Below, piece after piece: positions 1 to 5,450 of a stretch of 7,490 bases of DNA. The position numbers and the translations under genes are program-made. The notes under the pieces are model-generated. The model had not been told where the DNA came from. It made no database searches and worked only from the letters and a program-made list of their open reading frames with translations. Positions within the stretch are counted from its first letter, which is position 1. The number at the start of each line of letters is the position of its first letter. The stretch comes from Pseudomonadota bacterium (lineage in GTDB: Bacteria; Pseudomonadota; Gammaproteobacteria; Xanthomonadales; Rhodanobacteraceae), in the NCBI GenBank assembly GCA_023430685.1, contig JAEYZH010000189.1, positions 1 to 7,490 of the forward strand, in the 5' to 3' direction.

Positions 1-1775
1 GGCACCGCGGGCGCGGACAGTTCGGGCAGCGCGCGTTCCAGCGCAGGCGGCAGCGGCCAGTAGCCGAGCGCATCGAGGCTCTCGCGTGCGACCTCGAGGA
101 TGCGGTCGCGACCGCGGCGCTGTTCGCGCGTGGCCTCGAGGTAATACTCGATCGCCGCGAGCGCGTCGGCGAGCTTGTCCATCTGTTCGGCGGTCGGCAC
201 GCGCTTGTGCGCGATCAGTTCGACTTCGACGAAACGCACCACCGCGGTCATCAGCTCGCCGGCGTCGGCGAGGCCGAGCATGCGCAGCGCGCCCGCGATT
301 TCCTCGAGCAGGCGCGGGATCTGGGTCACGCGCTGGTGGTCCCAGGGCGACTCGATGAACGCGATGACGTCCTGCTTGGCCTGCTGGATGTTGACCGAAG
401 CCTCGCGCATCAGCGCGTCGAGGATCCGGCGCACTTCGGCCTTGGGCAGGCGCACTTCGCCGGCCCGCACTTCGTCCTCGCCTTCGTCGCCGGTTGCGCC
501 GAGGCGCTCGATATGGTCGTCGAGCGATGCTTCGACGTAGAGCAGCGCGCCGGCGACGTCGAGCAGCGCGCCTTCGTCGATCGGGCGGCGACGCTGCGCC
601 ATTTCCTCGATCACCCCGCGCTGTTCGCCGACGACGCGGCGCGGCACGCCGAGCCCGAGCATGCCGAGCGTGTCCGCCACGCGGTCGAGCACCTCGACAT
701 GCGTGGCCAGTTCGCCCGCATCGGCGCTGCGGCTGCGCAGGAAGATGTCGAGCGCTTCCTTGACGCGCACGAGGTCGTCCTTGATCGCGGCGGACACGGT
801 GCCGAGCAGGTTCTTGTTGCGCCCCGTCATCGAACCTTGCGCGTGCTGCAACTCACTCGCGGTCGGCAGCAGCGTGTCGAGCTTCCAGGTCGCGCGGATT
901 TCGGCGCCGCGCGCGCTCGCGGGCGTCGCGCCACCGGCCACGGTATGCGCGACGTAGTACAGGAGGTTCTTGGTCAGCTCGCGCGGCGGATCGGCCTTGA
1001 AGCCGGCTTCGCCGTTCTGCGCGAAGCGGTGGATCTCGCGATCGACGCGGCCGAACAGCAGCTTGACGGCCACGCTCGCCTCGAGGTCGCGCTTCTCCAC
1101 CGCGTCGACGACGCCCGCGGCCACCCACCACAGGCGGCGCGCTTCGGCGCCGTGCGAGATCGCGCGCAGGCGGTCGAGCACGTCGACGAGACGGCGCAGG
1201 TGCTCGGACGCGGCTTCGTCGCGATACCACTTGAGCAATGCGGCCTGGAACGCGAGCCGCAGGCGCAGCGCCTGCGCGCGAAGGTCCGCCGCGGGCAGCG
1301 CGGCAGGGCTGCCGGCCGCGCTCGCGGGCAGCGGCAGCTCGAGATCCGGCGCGAACAGTGCCGATTCGCTGAGCAGGTTCTCGCCGCGCACGGCGCGCAG
1401 GTCGTTGAGCAGCGGCAGCAGGACGATCGGGATGTCCTTGTGGCCGCTCTGCAGTCGCTCGAGGTAGTCGGGCAACTGCACCATGCCGCGCATCAGCACG
1501 GAATAGCCTTCGTCGCGCTGTCGCACGCTGTTGGCGACGAGCCCCTCGGCGAGGCGCTCCATGTTCTCGACCACCATCGCCGCGCCGTACAGCTCGACCA
1601 TGCGCAGCGTGCCCTGCACCTGGTGCAGGTGCTCGACGCACGCGCGCATCGGCGCGAGGTCGTCGGGCTGTTCGACATAGACCTCGAGCGACTCGCGCGC
1701 CTGCGCGAGCGTCGCATCGAGCGCCTGCTTGACCCAGCTGAGGGCGGTGAAATCGCCGTCGTCGTGAAGTTTCAT
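1..1775 (-). CDS. chpA: ChpA/PilL hybrid chemotaxis histidine kinase, N-terminal part (runs off left edge)
   Basis: This is the start of the Pil-Chp kinase, the CheA-like core of the twitching-motility signalling system, expected at the cytoplasmic face of the membrane with PilJ and PilI. The frame is open for 591 residues from an ATG to the window edge; GAGG lies 8 bases before that ATG. Residues about 1-130 form a helical Hpt-like domain with the candidate phospho-accepting histidine H51 in HQVQGT (family pattern HxxKG, with Gln in place of Lys). Two later Hpt-like bundles, about 315-425 and 445-550, lack the histidine: Asp368 stands there in VADTLGMLG and Gly495 in IAGALRMLG. Residues about 165-310 are also helical and resemble the FimL-like N-terminus of ChpA. 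The catalytic ATPase, CheW and receiver domains, if present, lie beyond the window. Family members commonly exceed 2,000 residues. It follows pilJ by 107 bases with no pilK between. The gene symbol is by family and position; Xanthomonad annotations also use pilL. Confidence 0.9.
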   Translation of the reverse strand, partial: MKLHDDGDFTALSWVKQALDATLAQARESLEVYVEQPDDLAPMRACVEHLHQVQGTLRMVELYGAAMVVENMERLAEGLVANSVRQRDEGYSVLMRGMVQLPDYLERLQSGHKDIPIVLLPLLNDLRAVRGENLLSESALFAPDLELPLPASAAGSPAALPAADLRAQALRLRLAFQAALLKWYRDEAASEHLRRLVDVLDRLRAISHGAEARRLWWVAAGVVDAVEKRDLEASVAVKLLFGRVDREIHRFAQNGEAGFKADPPRELTKNLLYYVAHTVAGGATPASARGAEIRATWKLDTLLPTASELQHAQGSMTGRNKNLLGTVSAAIKDDLVRVKEALDIFLRSRSADAGELATHVEVLDRVADTLGMLGLGVPRRVVGEQRGVIEEMAQRRRPIDEGALLDVAGALLYVEASLDDHIERLGATGDEGEDEVRAGEVRLPKAEVRRILDALMREASVNIQQAKQDVIAFIESPWDHQRVTQIPRLLEEIAGALRMLGLADAGELMTAVVRFVEVELIAHKRVPTAEQMDKLADALAAIEYYLEATREQRRGRDRILEVARESLDALGYWPLPPALERALPELSAPAV

Positions 1776-1882
1776 GCGGTCAGCCTCGGCCGCGGCGGCC
1801 GGCGTGGCCCGAGACACGGGCGCAGGGCGCCGTGGCGGCGGGCGGATTCAGGGTTGGCGTGCACCGCGTCATGCGCCTCGGC
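1776..1882 (-). other. pilJ-chpA intergenic gap without a gene
   Basis: This 107-base GC-rich gap lies where P. aeruginosa carries pilK, the CheR-like methyltransferase gene. It is too short for that gene and I see no small ORF with a good ribosome binding site. A perfect 5-bp hairpin (GGCGC, 3-base loop, GCGCC, 1819-1831) lacks a T-run in either direction, so it is not a convincing intrinsic terminator. chpA is probably read through from pilJ. Confidence 0.5.
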
Positions 1883-3916
1883 TCATCCTGGCAACTTGAA
1901 GTCGGCGACCGAGCGACGCAGGTCCGACGCCAGCTGCGCGAGGTTTCCGATCGATTCGGCCGTCTGGCTCGCGCCCACCGAGGTCTGCGAGGTGATCTCC
2001 TGGATCACGTTCATCGTCGCCGAAATGTTGGTCGCGGCCGCCGACTGCTGGCGGGCCGAGGTCGAAATGCCCTGGATGAGTTCGGCGAGGTTGTTCGACA
2101 CCGTCTCGATCTCGCCCAGCGCATGGCCCGCGTCCTCGGCGAGGCGCGCGCCGGAGACCACTTCGGAGGTTGTCTGCTCCATCGAGCTGACCGCCTCGTT
2201 GGTGTCGGACTGAATCGTCTGGACCAGCGTCTCGATTCGCTTGGTCGCGCCGGCCGAACGTTCGGCCAGTCGCTGCACTTCGTCCGCGACCACCGCGAAG
2301 CCGCGGCCCGCCTCGCCGGCCGAGGCCGCCTGGATCGCCGCGTTGAGCGCGAGGATGTTGGTCTGCTCGGCGATGTCGTTGATCAGTTCGACGATCGAGC
2401 CGATCTCCTGCGAGGACTCGCCGAGGCGCTTGATGCGCTTGGACGTCTCCTGGATCTGGTCGCGGATGTTGTCCATGCCCTGGATCGTCTGGCGCACGAC
2501 CTGCGCGCCATTCGCGGCGATCTGCACCGAGCGCTGCGCCACGTCGGCGCTCTCGGCCGAGTTCTTCGACACGTTGTCGATCGAGGTCGCCATCTCGTTG
2601 ATCGCGACCGAGGCCGAGCTGATCTGGCGCGCCTGGTGCTGCGCGGCGTCGGCCAGGTGCATCGCGGTCGCCTGCGTTTCCTGCGCGGCCGCCGAGACCT
2701 GCACCGCGGTTTCGTTGATCGTCGTCACGAGGCTTCGCAGCGCTTCCACCGCGAAGTTGACCGAGTCCGCGATCGCGCCGGTGATGTCCTCGGTGACGGT
2801 CGCCTTGACCGTGAGGTCGCCTTCCGCGAGCGAACCCATCTCGTCGAGCAAGCGCAGGATCGCGTCCTGGTTGCGCTGGTTGAGCTCGTTGGTCTGGGTC
2901 AGGCGGCGGCGCTGCTCGCGGATCAGGTTGACGCCGACGAACAGCAGCAGCAGCAATGCGATCGCGGCAGCCGCGGCGCCCCAGATCGGCATGCGCATCA
3001 GGTTCTTGCGCGGCAACTCGTCGATGCGCTGCGCAACGTTGACCGCGCGCAGCAACACGCTCTGGCTGTCGGTGAAGGTCGCGTCGGCGGCGTCCTTGAC
3101 CTCCTGCAGCGTGGTCGCCGAATCGAGGATCTGGCGCACCGGCGCGTTGACCGAGGACCATTGTGTCGAGACGTCCTCGACGATCTGCTTGGCCGCGGCA
3201 TTGTCGAGCGGGCGGATGTTGAGTTCCGATGCGCCCTCGAGCAGGCCGGTGACGACGGTCTGGTAGAGGCGTGCGTCGCGCTCGAGTCCGGCGGCCGATG
3301 CCTGCGTGTCGGTGCCACCCGCGAGGATGCGCGACACGCGGCTTCCCATTCGGTCGACCAGCTGCATCTGGCGCGAGGCGATGTACACCTGCGAGGCGCT
3401 CGCATTGCGGTCGGTCAGGATGTTGACGACCTCGCTCATGCGCGAGTTCAACGCCGAGAGCTTGTCGCCGAATTCCTTCGCGTTGGTGTTCGCGTTGAGA
3501 ACGGTGTCCTTGCTGTCGAGGATCTTGCGCGCGCCCGCCTGCAGCTGCGCCCATGCCTTGGTCAGCGCATCGAGTTCGGGCGCCACGGTCGCGACGCCGC
3601 GATAGGACGGCATGCCGCTCTTGTCGCCCTCGTTGAGGCTGCGCACGTAGGTATCGATGTTGCCGCGCGTGCTCTCGAGTTCCTGGAACGCGAGTTCGTT
3701 GCCGCCCGCGGCTTCCGAGGCGTACTTCGCGAGCTGCTGCGAAAGCACCTGGATCCTCGTCGTGTAGCCGACCGCCTGCCGGTCCTGCTCGTTCTTGAGG
3801 TACAGGAACACGAAATCGACGATCGCGAACACGAAGAGCAGTCCGAGCAGGACGAACAACACCGTGTTCGTGCTGCCGCTGCGTTCCTGTCCAAGTGAAC
3901 CTGCCGTAGTACTCAC
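1883..3916 (-). CDS. pilJ: PilJ, type IV pilus methyl-accepting chemoreceptor
   Basis: PilJ is the inner-membrane chemoreceptor of the Pil-Chp system and passes signals through PilI to ChpA. The product is 677 residues, close to the roughly 680 of P. aeruginosa PilJ. A hydrophobic segment at about 18-40 and a second at about 309-332 (ending FVGVNLI) enclose a periplasmic helical PilJ-type sensor region (about 41-308). A HAMP-like linker follows (about 333-395) and then a long coiled-coil signalling domain (about 396-670). The receptor tip is recognisable at about 515-553 (IAEQTNILALNAAIQAASAG then GRGFAVVADEV). The start is a GTG chosen because AGGGGG lies 6 bases upstream and the next residues, STTAGSLGQERSG, lead directly into the first membrane segment. 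It is third in the operon after pilG and pilI. No C-terminal CheR-tethering pentapeptide is visible; the protein ends ADFKLPG. Methylation partners are not encoded in the window. Confidence 0.95.
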   Translation of the reverse strand: MSTTAGSLGQERSGSTNTVLFVLLGLLFVFAIVDFVFLYLKNEQDRQAVGYTTRIQVLSQQLAKYASEAAGGNELAFQELESTRGNIDTYVRSLNEGDKSGMPSYRGVATVAPELDALTKAWAQLQAGARKILDSKDTVLNANTNAKEFGDKLSALNSRMSEVVNILTDRNASASQVYIASRQMQLVDRMGSRVSRILAGGTDTQASAAGLERDARLYQTVVTGLLEGASELNIRPLDNAAAKQIVEDVSTQWSSVNAPVRQILDSATTLQEVKDAADATFTDSQSVLLRAVNVAQRIDELPRKNLMRMPIWGAAAAAIALLLLLFVGVNLIREQRRRLTQTNELNQRNQDAILRLLDEMGSLAEGDLTVKATVTEDITGAIADSVNFAVEALRSLVTTINETAVQVSAAAQETQATAMHLADAAQHQARQISSASVAINEMATSIDNVSKNSAESADVAQRSVQIAANGAQVVRQTIQGMDNIRDQIQETSKRIKRLGESSQEIGSIVELINDIAEQTNILALNAAIQAASAGEAGRGFAVVADEVQRLAERSAGATKRIETLVQTIQSDTNEAVSSMEQTTSEVVSGARLAEDAGHALGEIETVSNNLAELIQGISTSARQQSAAATNISATMNVIQEITSQTSVGASQTAESIGNLAQLASDLRRSVADFKLPG

Positions 3917-3922
3917 GCTTCA

Positions 3923-3928
3923 CCCCCT
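3923..3928 (-). promoter_or_regulatory. Ribosome binding site of pilJ (decides a GTG start)
   Basis: AGGGGG on the minus strand lies 6 bases before the GTG at 3914-3916. The same hexamer precedes pilG and the ATG upstream of pilI, which supports this as the real start rather than a later in-frame codon. Confidence 0.75.
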
Positions 3929-3940
3929 AATGCACTGAAC

Positions 3941-3954
3941 CACGGGCACCCGTG
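3941..3954. repeat. Small inverted repeat between pilI and pilJ
   Basis: CACGGG and CCCGTG are perfect 6-base arms around a 2-base centre, in the 58-base gap between pilI and pilJ. Without a T-run it is not a clear terminator. It could be an RNA hairpin affecting message stability or the relative output of pilI and pilJ, but this is speculation from structure alone; short GC palindromes are frequent in such DNA. Confidence 0.3.
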
Positions 3955-3974
3955 CGGGCACCTGTGCCACCCCT

Positions 3975-4523
3975 TCATGCCGCGGCCTGCTGGAACTGCG
4001 GGCTTCGCGCGAGTGCGGCCATGCTGAAAAGGCCCCACATCACTTCGCCCGACTGTACGTTCTCGCCGACGAAACGGCCGTAGTTGCCGTCGGCCTCGCC
4101 GACCGCCGCGGCGAGTTGTTCTTCCGAGAAATTGCGTTGTCCAAGTACCTCGTCGACCAGCAGGCCGACGCTGCCGCCGTGCTGGCGCACCACCAGCACG
4201 CGCGTCGAATCGGTGATCTGGCTGCGGCCGCCACCGACGAAGTCGCGAAGGTCGATCGCGGGCACGAGGTTGCCGCGCACGTTGGCCACGCCGAGCAGCC
4301 AGCTGCGCGCGCCCGGCACCACGGTCAGCGAAGGCAGGGTCAGGATTTCATTGACTTCGGCGATGCTGCTGACGAAGTGCCGGTCGCCGATGCGGAAACC
4401 GATGCCGCGCCAGAGCCCGGGCGCATCGATCTGCTCGGCCGCGCCCGCGACGTGCGCGAGGCTGCGCTGCTCGTAGCCCGCGAGCACTTCGAACGGCGTG
4501 ATCGAATAGTCGTGCGTGGCCAC
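3975..4523 (-). CDS. pilI: PilI, CheW-like coupling protein
   Basis: PilI is the CheW-type adaptor that couples PilJ receptors to the ChpA kinase in the cytoplasm. The called product is 182 residues, close to the 178 of P. aeruginosa PilI. After a short N-terminal helix (SITPFEVLAGYEQ), the CheW fold begins at about residue 35 (GLWRGIGFRIG); its typical signatures are LLGVANVRGNLVPAIDL and, later, VGLLVDEVLGQRNF. The start is uncertain: there is no in-frame ATG before the fold. I chose the GTG at 4521-4523 because it yields a normal-length protein and follows a short ORF's TGA by one base, which would allow coupled translation. A GTG at 4557-4559 would add 12 Arg/Ala/Gly-rich residues. A much better ribosome binding site with ATG (4603-4605) is out of frame, so a frameshift or sequencing indel near 4531-4560 is possible. 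The gene is second in the operon here, directly after pilG. Confidence 0.9.
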   Translation of the reverse strand: MATHDYSITPFEVLAGYEQRSLAHVAGAAEQIDAPGLWRGIGFRIGDRHFVSSIAEVNEILTLPSLTVVPGARSWLLGVANVRGNLVPAIDLRDFVGGGRSQITDSTRVLVVRQHGGSVGLLVDEVLGQRNFSEEQLAAAVGEADGNYGRFVGENVQSGEVMWGLFSMAALARSPQFQQAAA

Positions 4524-4524
4524 G

Positions 4525-4605
4525 TCAGCGCCCCGCGCCCGCACGCTGGCGCCGCGCACCGGGCGCGGCCGCGACGAAGCTGTCTGCGTTGGATGTCCTG
4601 GCCAT
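4525..4605 (-). CDS. Short leader ORF or out-of-frame true 5' end of pilI
   Basis: This 26-codon frame begins MARTSNADSFVAAAPGA, then turns Arg/Ala/Gly-rich and stops at TGA (4525-4527). Its ATG follows AGGGGG by 8 bases, the strongest start signal between pilG and pilI. It ends one base before the GTG called as the pilI start (TGA, C, GTG). Either it is a leader peptide whose translation feeds ribosomes to pilI, or it is the real pilI N-terminus cut off by a one-base insertion: dropping one G from the four-G run at 4531-4534 (minus strand) joins it in frame to GADVATHDYS of pilI. I recognise no homologue of the peptide itself. Confidence 0.4.
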   Translation of the reverse strand: MARTSNADSFVAAAPGARRQRAGAGR

Positions 4606-4613
4606 CGTCACTT

Positions 4614-4619
4614 CCCCCT
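4614..4619 (-). promoter_or_regulatory. Strong ribosome binding site upstream of pilI
   Basis: AGGGGG on the minus strand lies 8 bases before the ATG at 4603-4605, in the 40-base gap after pilG. It matches the sites of pilG and pilJ exactly, yet the ATG it serves is not in the pilI frame. Confidence 0.6.
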
Positions 4620-4645
4620 GCTGCCCCGTTCGCGCCCGCCGCGGC

Positions 4646-5044
4646 TCACGTCCCGTCCACGTGCCGCCTGATCGCCCCGAGCAGCTCGTCGCGCGTGAAC
4701 GGCTTGGTCAGGTACTGCTCGGAGCCCACGATCCGGCCGCGCGCCTTGTCGAACAGGCCGTCCTTCGAGGACAGCATGATCACGGGCGTGTGCTTGAACA
4801 TCTGGTTGTTCTTGATCAGCGCGCAGGTCTGGTACCCGTCCAGGCGCGGCATCATGATGTCGACGAAGATGATCTGCGGCTGCTGGTCGGAGATCTTCGC
4901 GAGCGCCTCGAACCCGTCGGTCGCGGTGACGACGTCGCAACCCTCCTTGCGCAACAGGGTCTCTGCGGTGCGCCGGATGGTCTTCGAATCATCGATGACC
5001 ATGACCTTCACGCCATTGAGGCCGCCTTCTTTCGTTTGGTCCAC
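4646..5044 (-). CDS. pilG: PilG, CheY-like response regulator of twitching motility
   Basis: PilG is a single-domain receiver phosphorylated by ChpA; in P. aeruginosa it promotes pilus extension and cAMP signalling. The 132-residue product is nearly all receiver domain: acidic pair D18/D19 (VMVIDDSKTIRR), phospho-acceptor D62 (IIFVDIMMPRLDG), switch residue S92 (VIMLSSKDG) and conserved K114 (YLTKPF). The blocks VMVIDDSKTIRRTAETLL and DIMMPRLDGYQTCALIKNN match what I recall of PilG and differ from PilH, whose core reads LMDIVMPGLNGFQ. The start is a GTG with AGGGGG 6 bases before it, giving a short N-terminal tail as in P. aeruginosa PilG (135 residues). An in-frame ATG at 5075-5077 would add MRPRPGGRGIL and has no comparable ribosome binding site. 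It is first in the leftward operon, with pilI rather than pilH next. Confidence 0.94.
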   Translation of the reverse strand: MDQTKEGGLNGVKVMVIDDSKTIRRTAETLLRKEGCDVVTATDGFEALAKISDQQPQIIFVDIMMPRLDGYQTCALIKNNQMFKHTPVIMLSSKDGLFDKARGRIVGSEQYLTKPFTRDELLGAIRRHVDGT

Positions 5045-5050
5045 CAAAAT

Positions 5051-5056
5051 CCCCCT
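5051..5056 (-). promoter_or_regulatory. Ribosome binding site of pilG (decides a GTG start)
   Basis: AGGGGG on the minus strand sits 6 bases before the GTG at 5042-5044. A TTG directly before that GTG is the other candidate start codon. The upstream in-frame ATG at 5075-5077 is too far from it. Confidence 0.7.
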
Positions 5057-5129
5057 GCCGCCCGGGCGAGGCCGCATGCTGCCCAGGCCGCCTCAAAGAA
5101 TGACGGCCACACATGCAAGTGCCGTGCCG

Positions 5130-5144
5130 CGAAAGGCCCTTTCG
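5130..5144 (-). repeat. Inverted repeat in the pilG leader
   Basis: CGAAAGG and CCTTTCG are perfect 7-base arms around one central base. If transcription starts near 5176, this falls about 30-45 bases into the pilG message and about 85 bases before its start codon. It could be a leader RNA hairpin (with a smaller stem and a 3-base loop) or a protein binding site. No terminator-like T-run follows it. Confidence 0.4.
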
Positions 5145-5182
5145 GACCGCGCGTGGCCGGCAAATCCACGGGACCGACTCGC

Positions 5183-5212
5183 CTTATCCGACATAGCTAG
5201 CGAAGCTGTCAA
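5183..5212 (-). promoter_or_regulatory. Predicted sigma-70 promoter of the pilG operon
   Basis: On the minus strand a perfect TTGACA (5207-5212) is followed after 18 bases by GATAAG (5183-5188, four of six matches to TATAAT). The stretch is less GC-rich than its surroundings. Start of transcription would be near 5176, giving a leader of about 130 bases. A one-base shift to GGATAA with a 17-base spacer is equally possible. This is a sequence match only. Confidence 0.6.
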
Positions 5213-5240
5213 GTTGTGATCGTAAGTCCGCGGCACTACG

Positions 5241-5253
5241 GAAGATAATCTTC
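5241..5253. promoter_or_regulatory. Palindrome over a GATAAT hexamer, possible operator and gshB promoter element
   Basis: GAAGAT and ATCTTC are perfect 6-base arms around a single A. On the plus strand the palindrome includes GATAAT (5244-5249, five of six matches to a -10 box), which could serve gshB. No good -35 hexamer lies 16-18 bases upstream (CGTAAG at the 17-base position), so the promoter would be weak or activator-dependent. A regulator bound here would cover the -10 and lie about 30 bases upstream of the pilG -35 box. Confidence 0.4.
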
Positions 5254-5261
5254 ACAAAGCG

Positions 5262-5273
5262 CGGTCGCGACCG
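5262..5273. repeat. Perfect 12-bp palindrome CGGTCGCGACCG
   Basis: The two 6-base halves match perfectly. It lies 8 bases downstream of the palindrome at 5241-5253, inside the predicted gshB leader. It is a possible operator half of the divergent region, although GC palindromes of this length do arise by chance in such DNA. Confidence 0.35.
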
Positions 5274-5450
5274 GGGCCGAGTGTAAACTACGCGGGCTGC
5301 CGCGGCTGCGACGCGGATCGCGCTTGCAACCCGCGCAGGCCGGCCGGCCAGCGGCTCAATCTGACAGCCAGCGCGGCGGCCGCGGCGTGTTTCGCAATGT
5401 TCGTGCCGCCGCGCCGCTATGCTCCGCCCCAGCGTTTTCCGGAACCGCGC

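Larger units (their letters stand above)
5045..5450. other. Divergent control region between pilG and gshB
   Basis: These 406 bases hold no supportable gene. From left to right they contain the pilG ribosome binding site, a hairpin in the pilG leader (5130-5144), the pilG promoter (5183-5212), a short stretch less GC-rich than its surroundings (about 5180-5290) and two palindromes (5241-5253 and 5262-5273). From about 5290 to 5440 it is very GC-rich, with the self-complementary run GGCCGGCCGGCC (5338-5349); this would be the gshB leader if transcription starts near the GATAAT. TTGTGA (5214-5219) and TCACAA (5252-5257) form an inverted pair 32 bases apart. They look like halves of a CRP/Clp site but at the wrong spacing. 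Confidence 0.6.

Noticed and set aside
207..2213. A 668-codon plus-strand frame opposite chpA and the end of pilJ
   Set aside because: It spans two real minus-strand genes and their gap, has Arg/His/Gln-rich low-complexity composition and no good start signal. The chpA frame beneath it is open and matches its family.
1832..3898. A 688-codon plus-strand frame opposite pilJ
   Set aside because: The translation is rich in Arg, Asp, His and Leu with no recognisable domain, while the opposite strand encodes a complete PilJ. Long antisense frames are expected in GC-rich codon-biased DNA.
1869..3923. A 684-codon minus-strand frame in another phase over pilJ
   Set aside because: Its translation is Arg/Gly/Ala-rich without domains. 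The PilJ frame gives two membrane segments and a chemoreceptor tip.
5045..5077. pilG start at the ATG at 5075-5077
   Set aside because: It lacks a ribosome binding site at proper distance and adds MRPRPGGRGIL. The GTG at 5044 has AGGGGG 6 bases upstream and gives the usual short N-terminal tail.
5214..5257. CRP/Clp binding site made of TTGTGA and TCACAA
   Set aside because: A standard site has TGTGA and TCACA six bases apart. Here they are 32 apart, and neither half has a matching partner at the right distance.
5397..5450. Longer gshB start at the ATG at 5397
   Set aside because: It would add 18 Pro/Arg-rich residues not found in the family. The ATG at 5451 matches the usual N-terminus and length.
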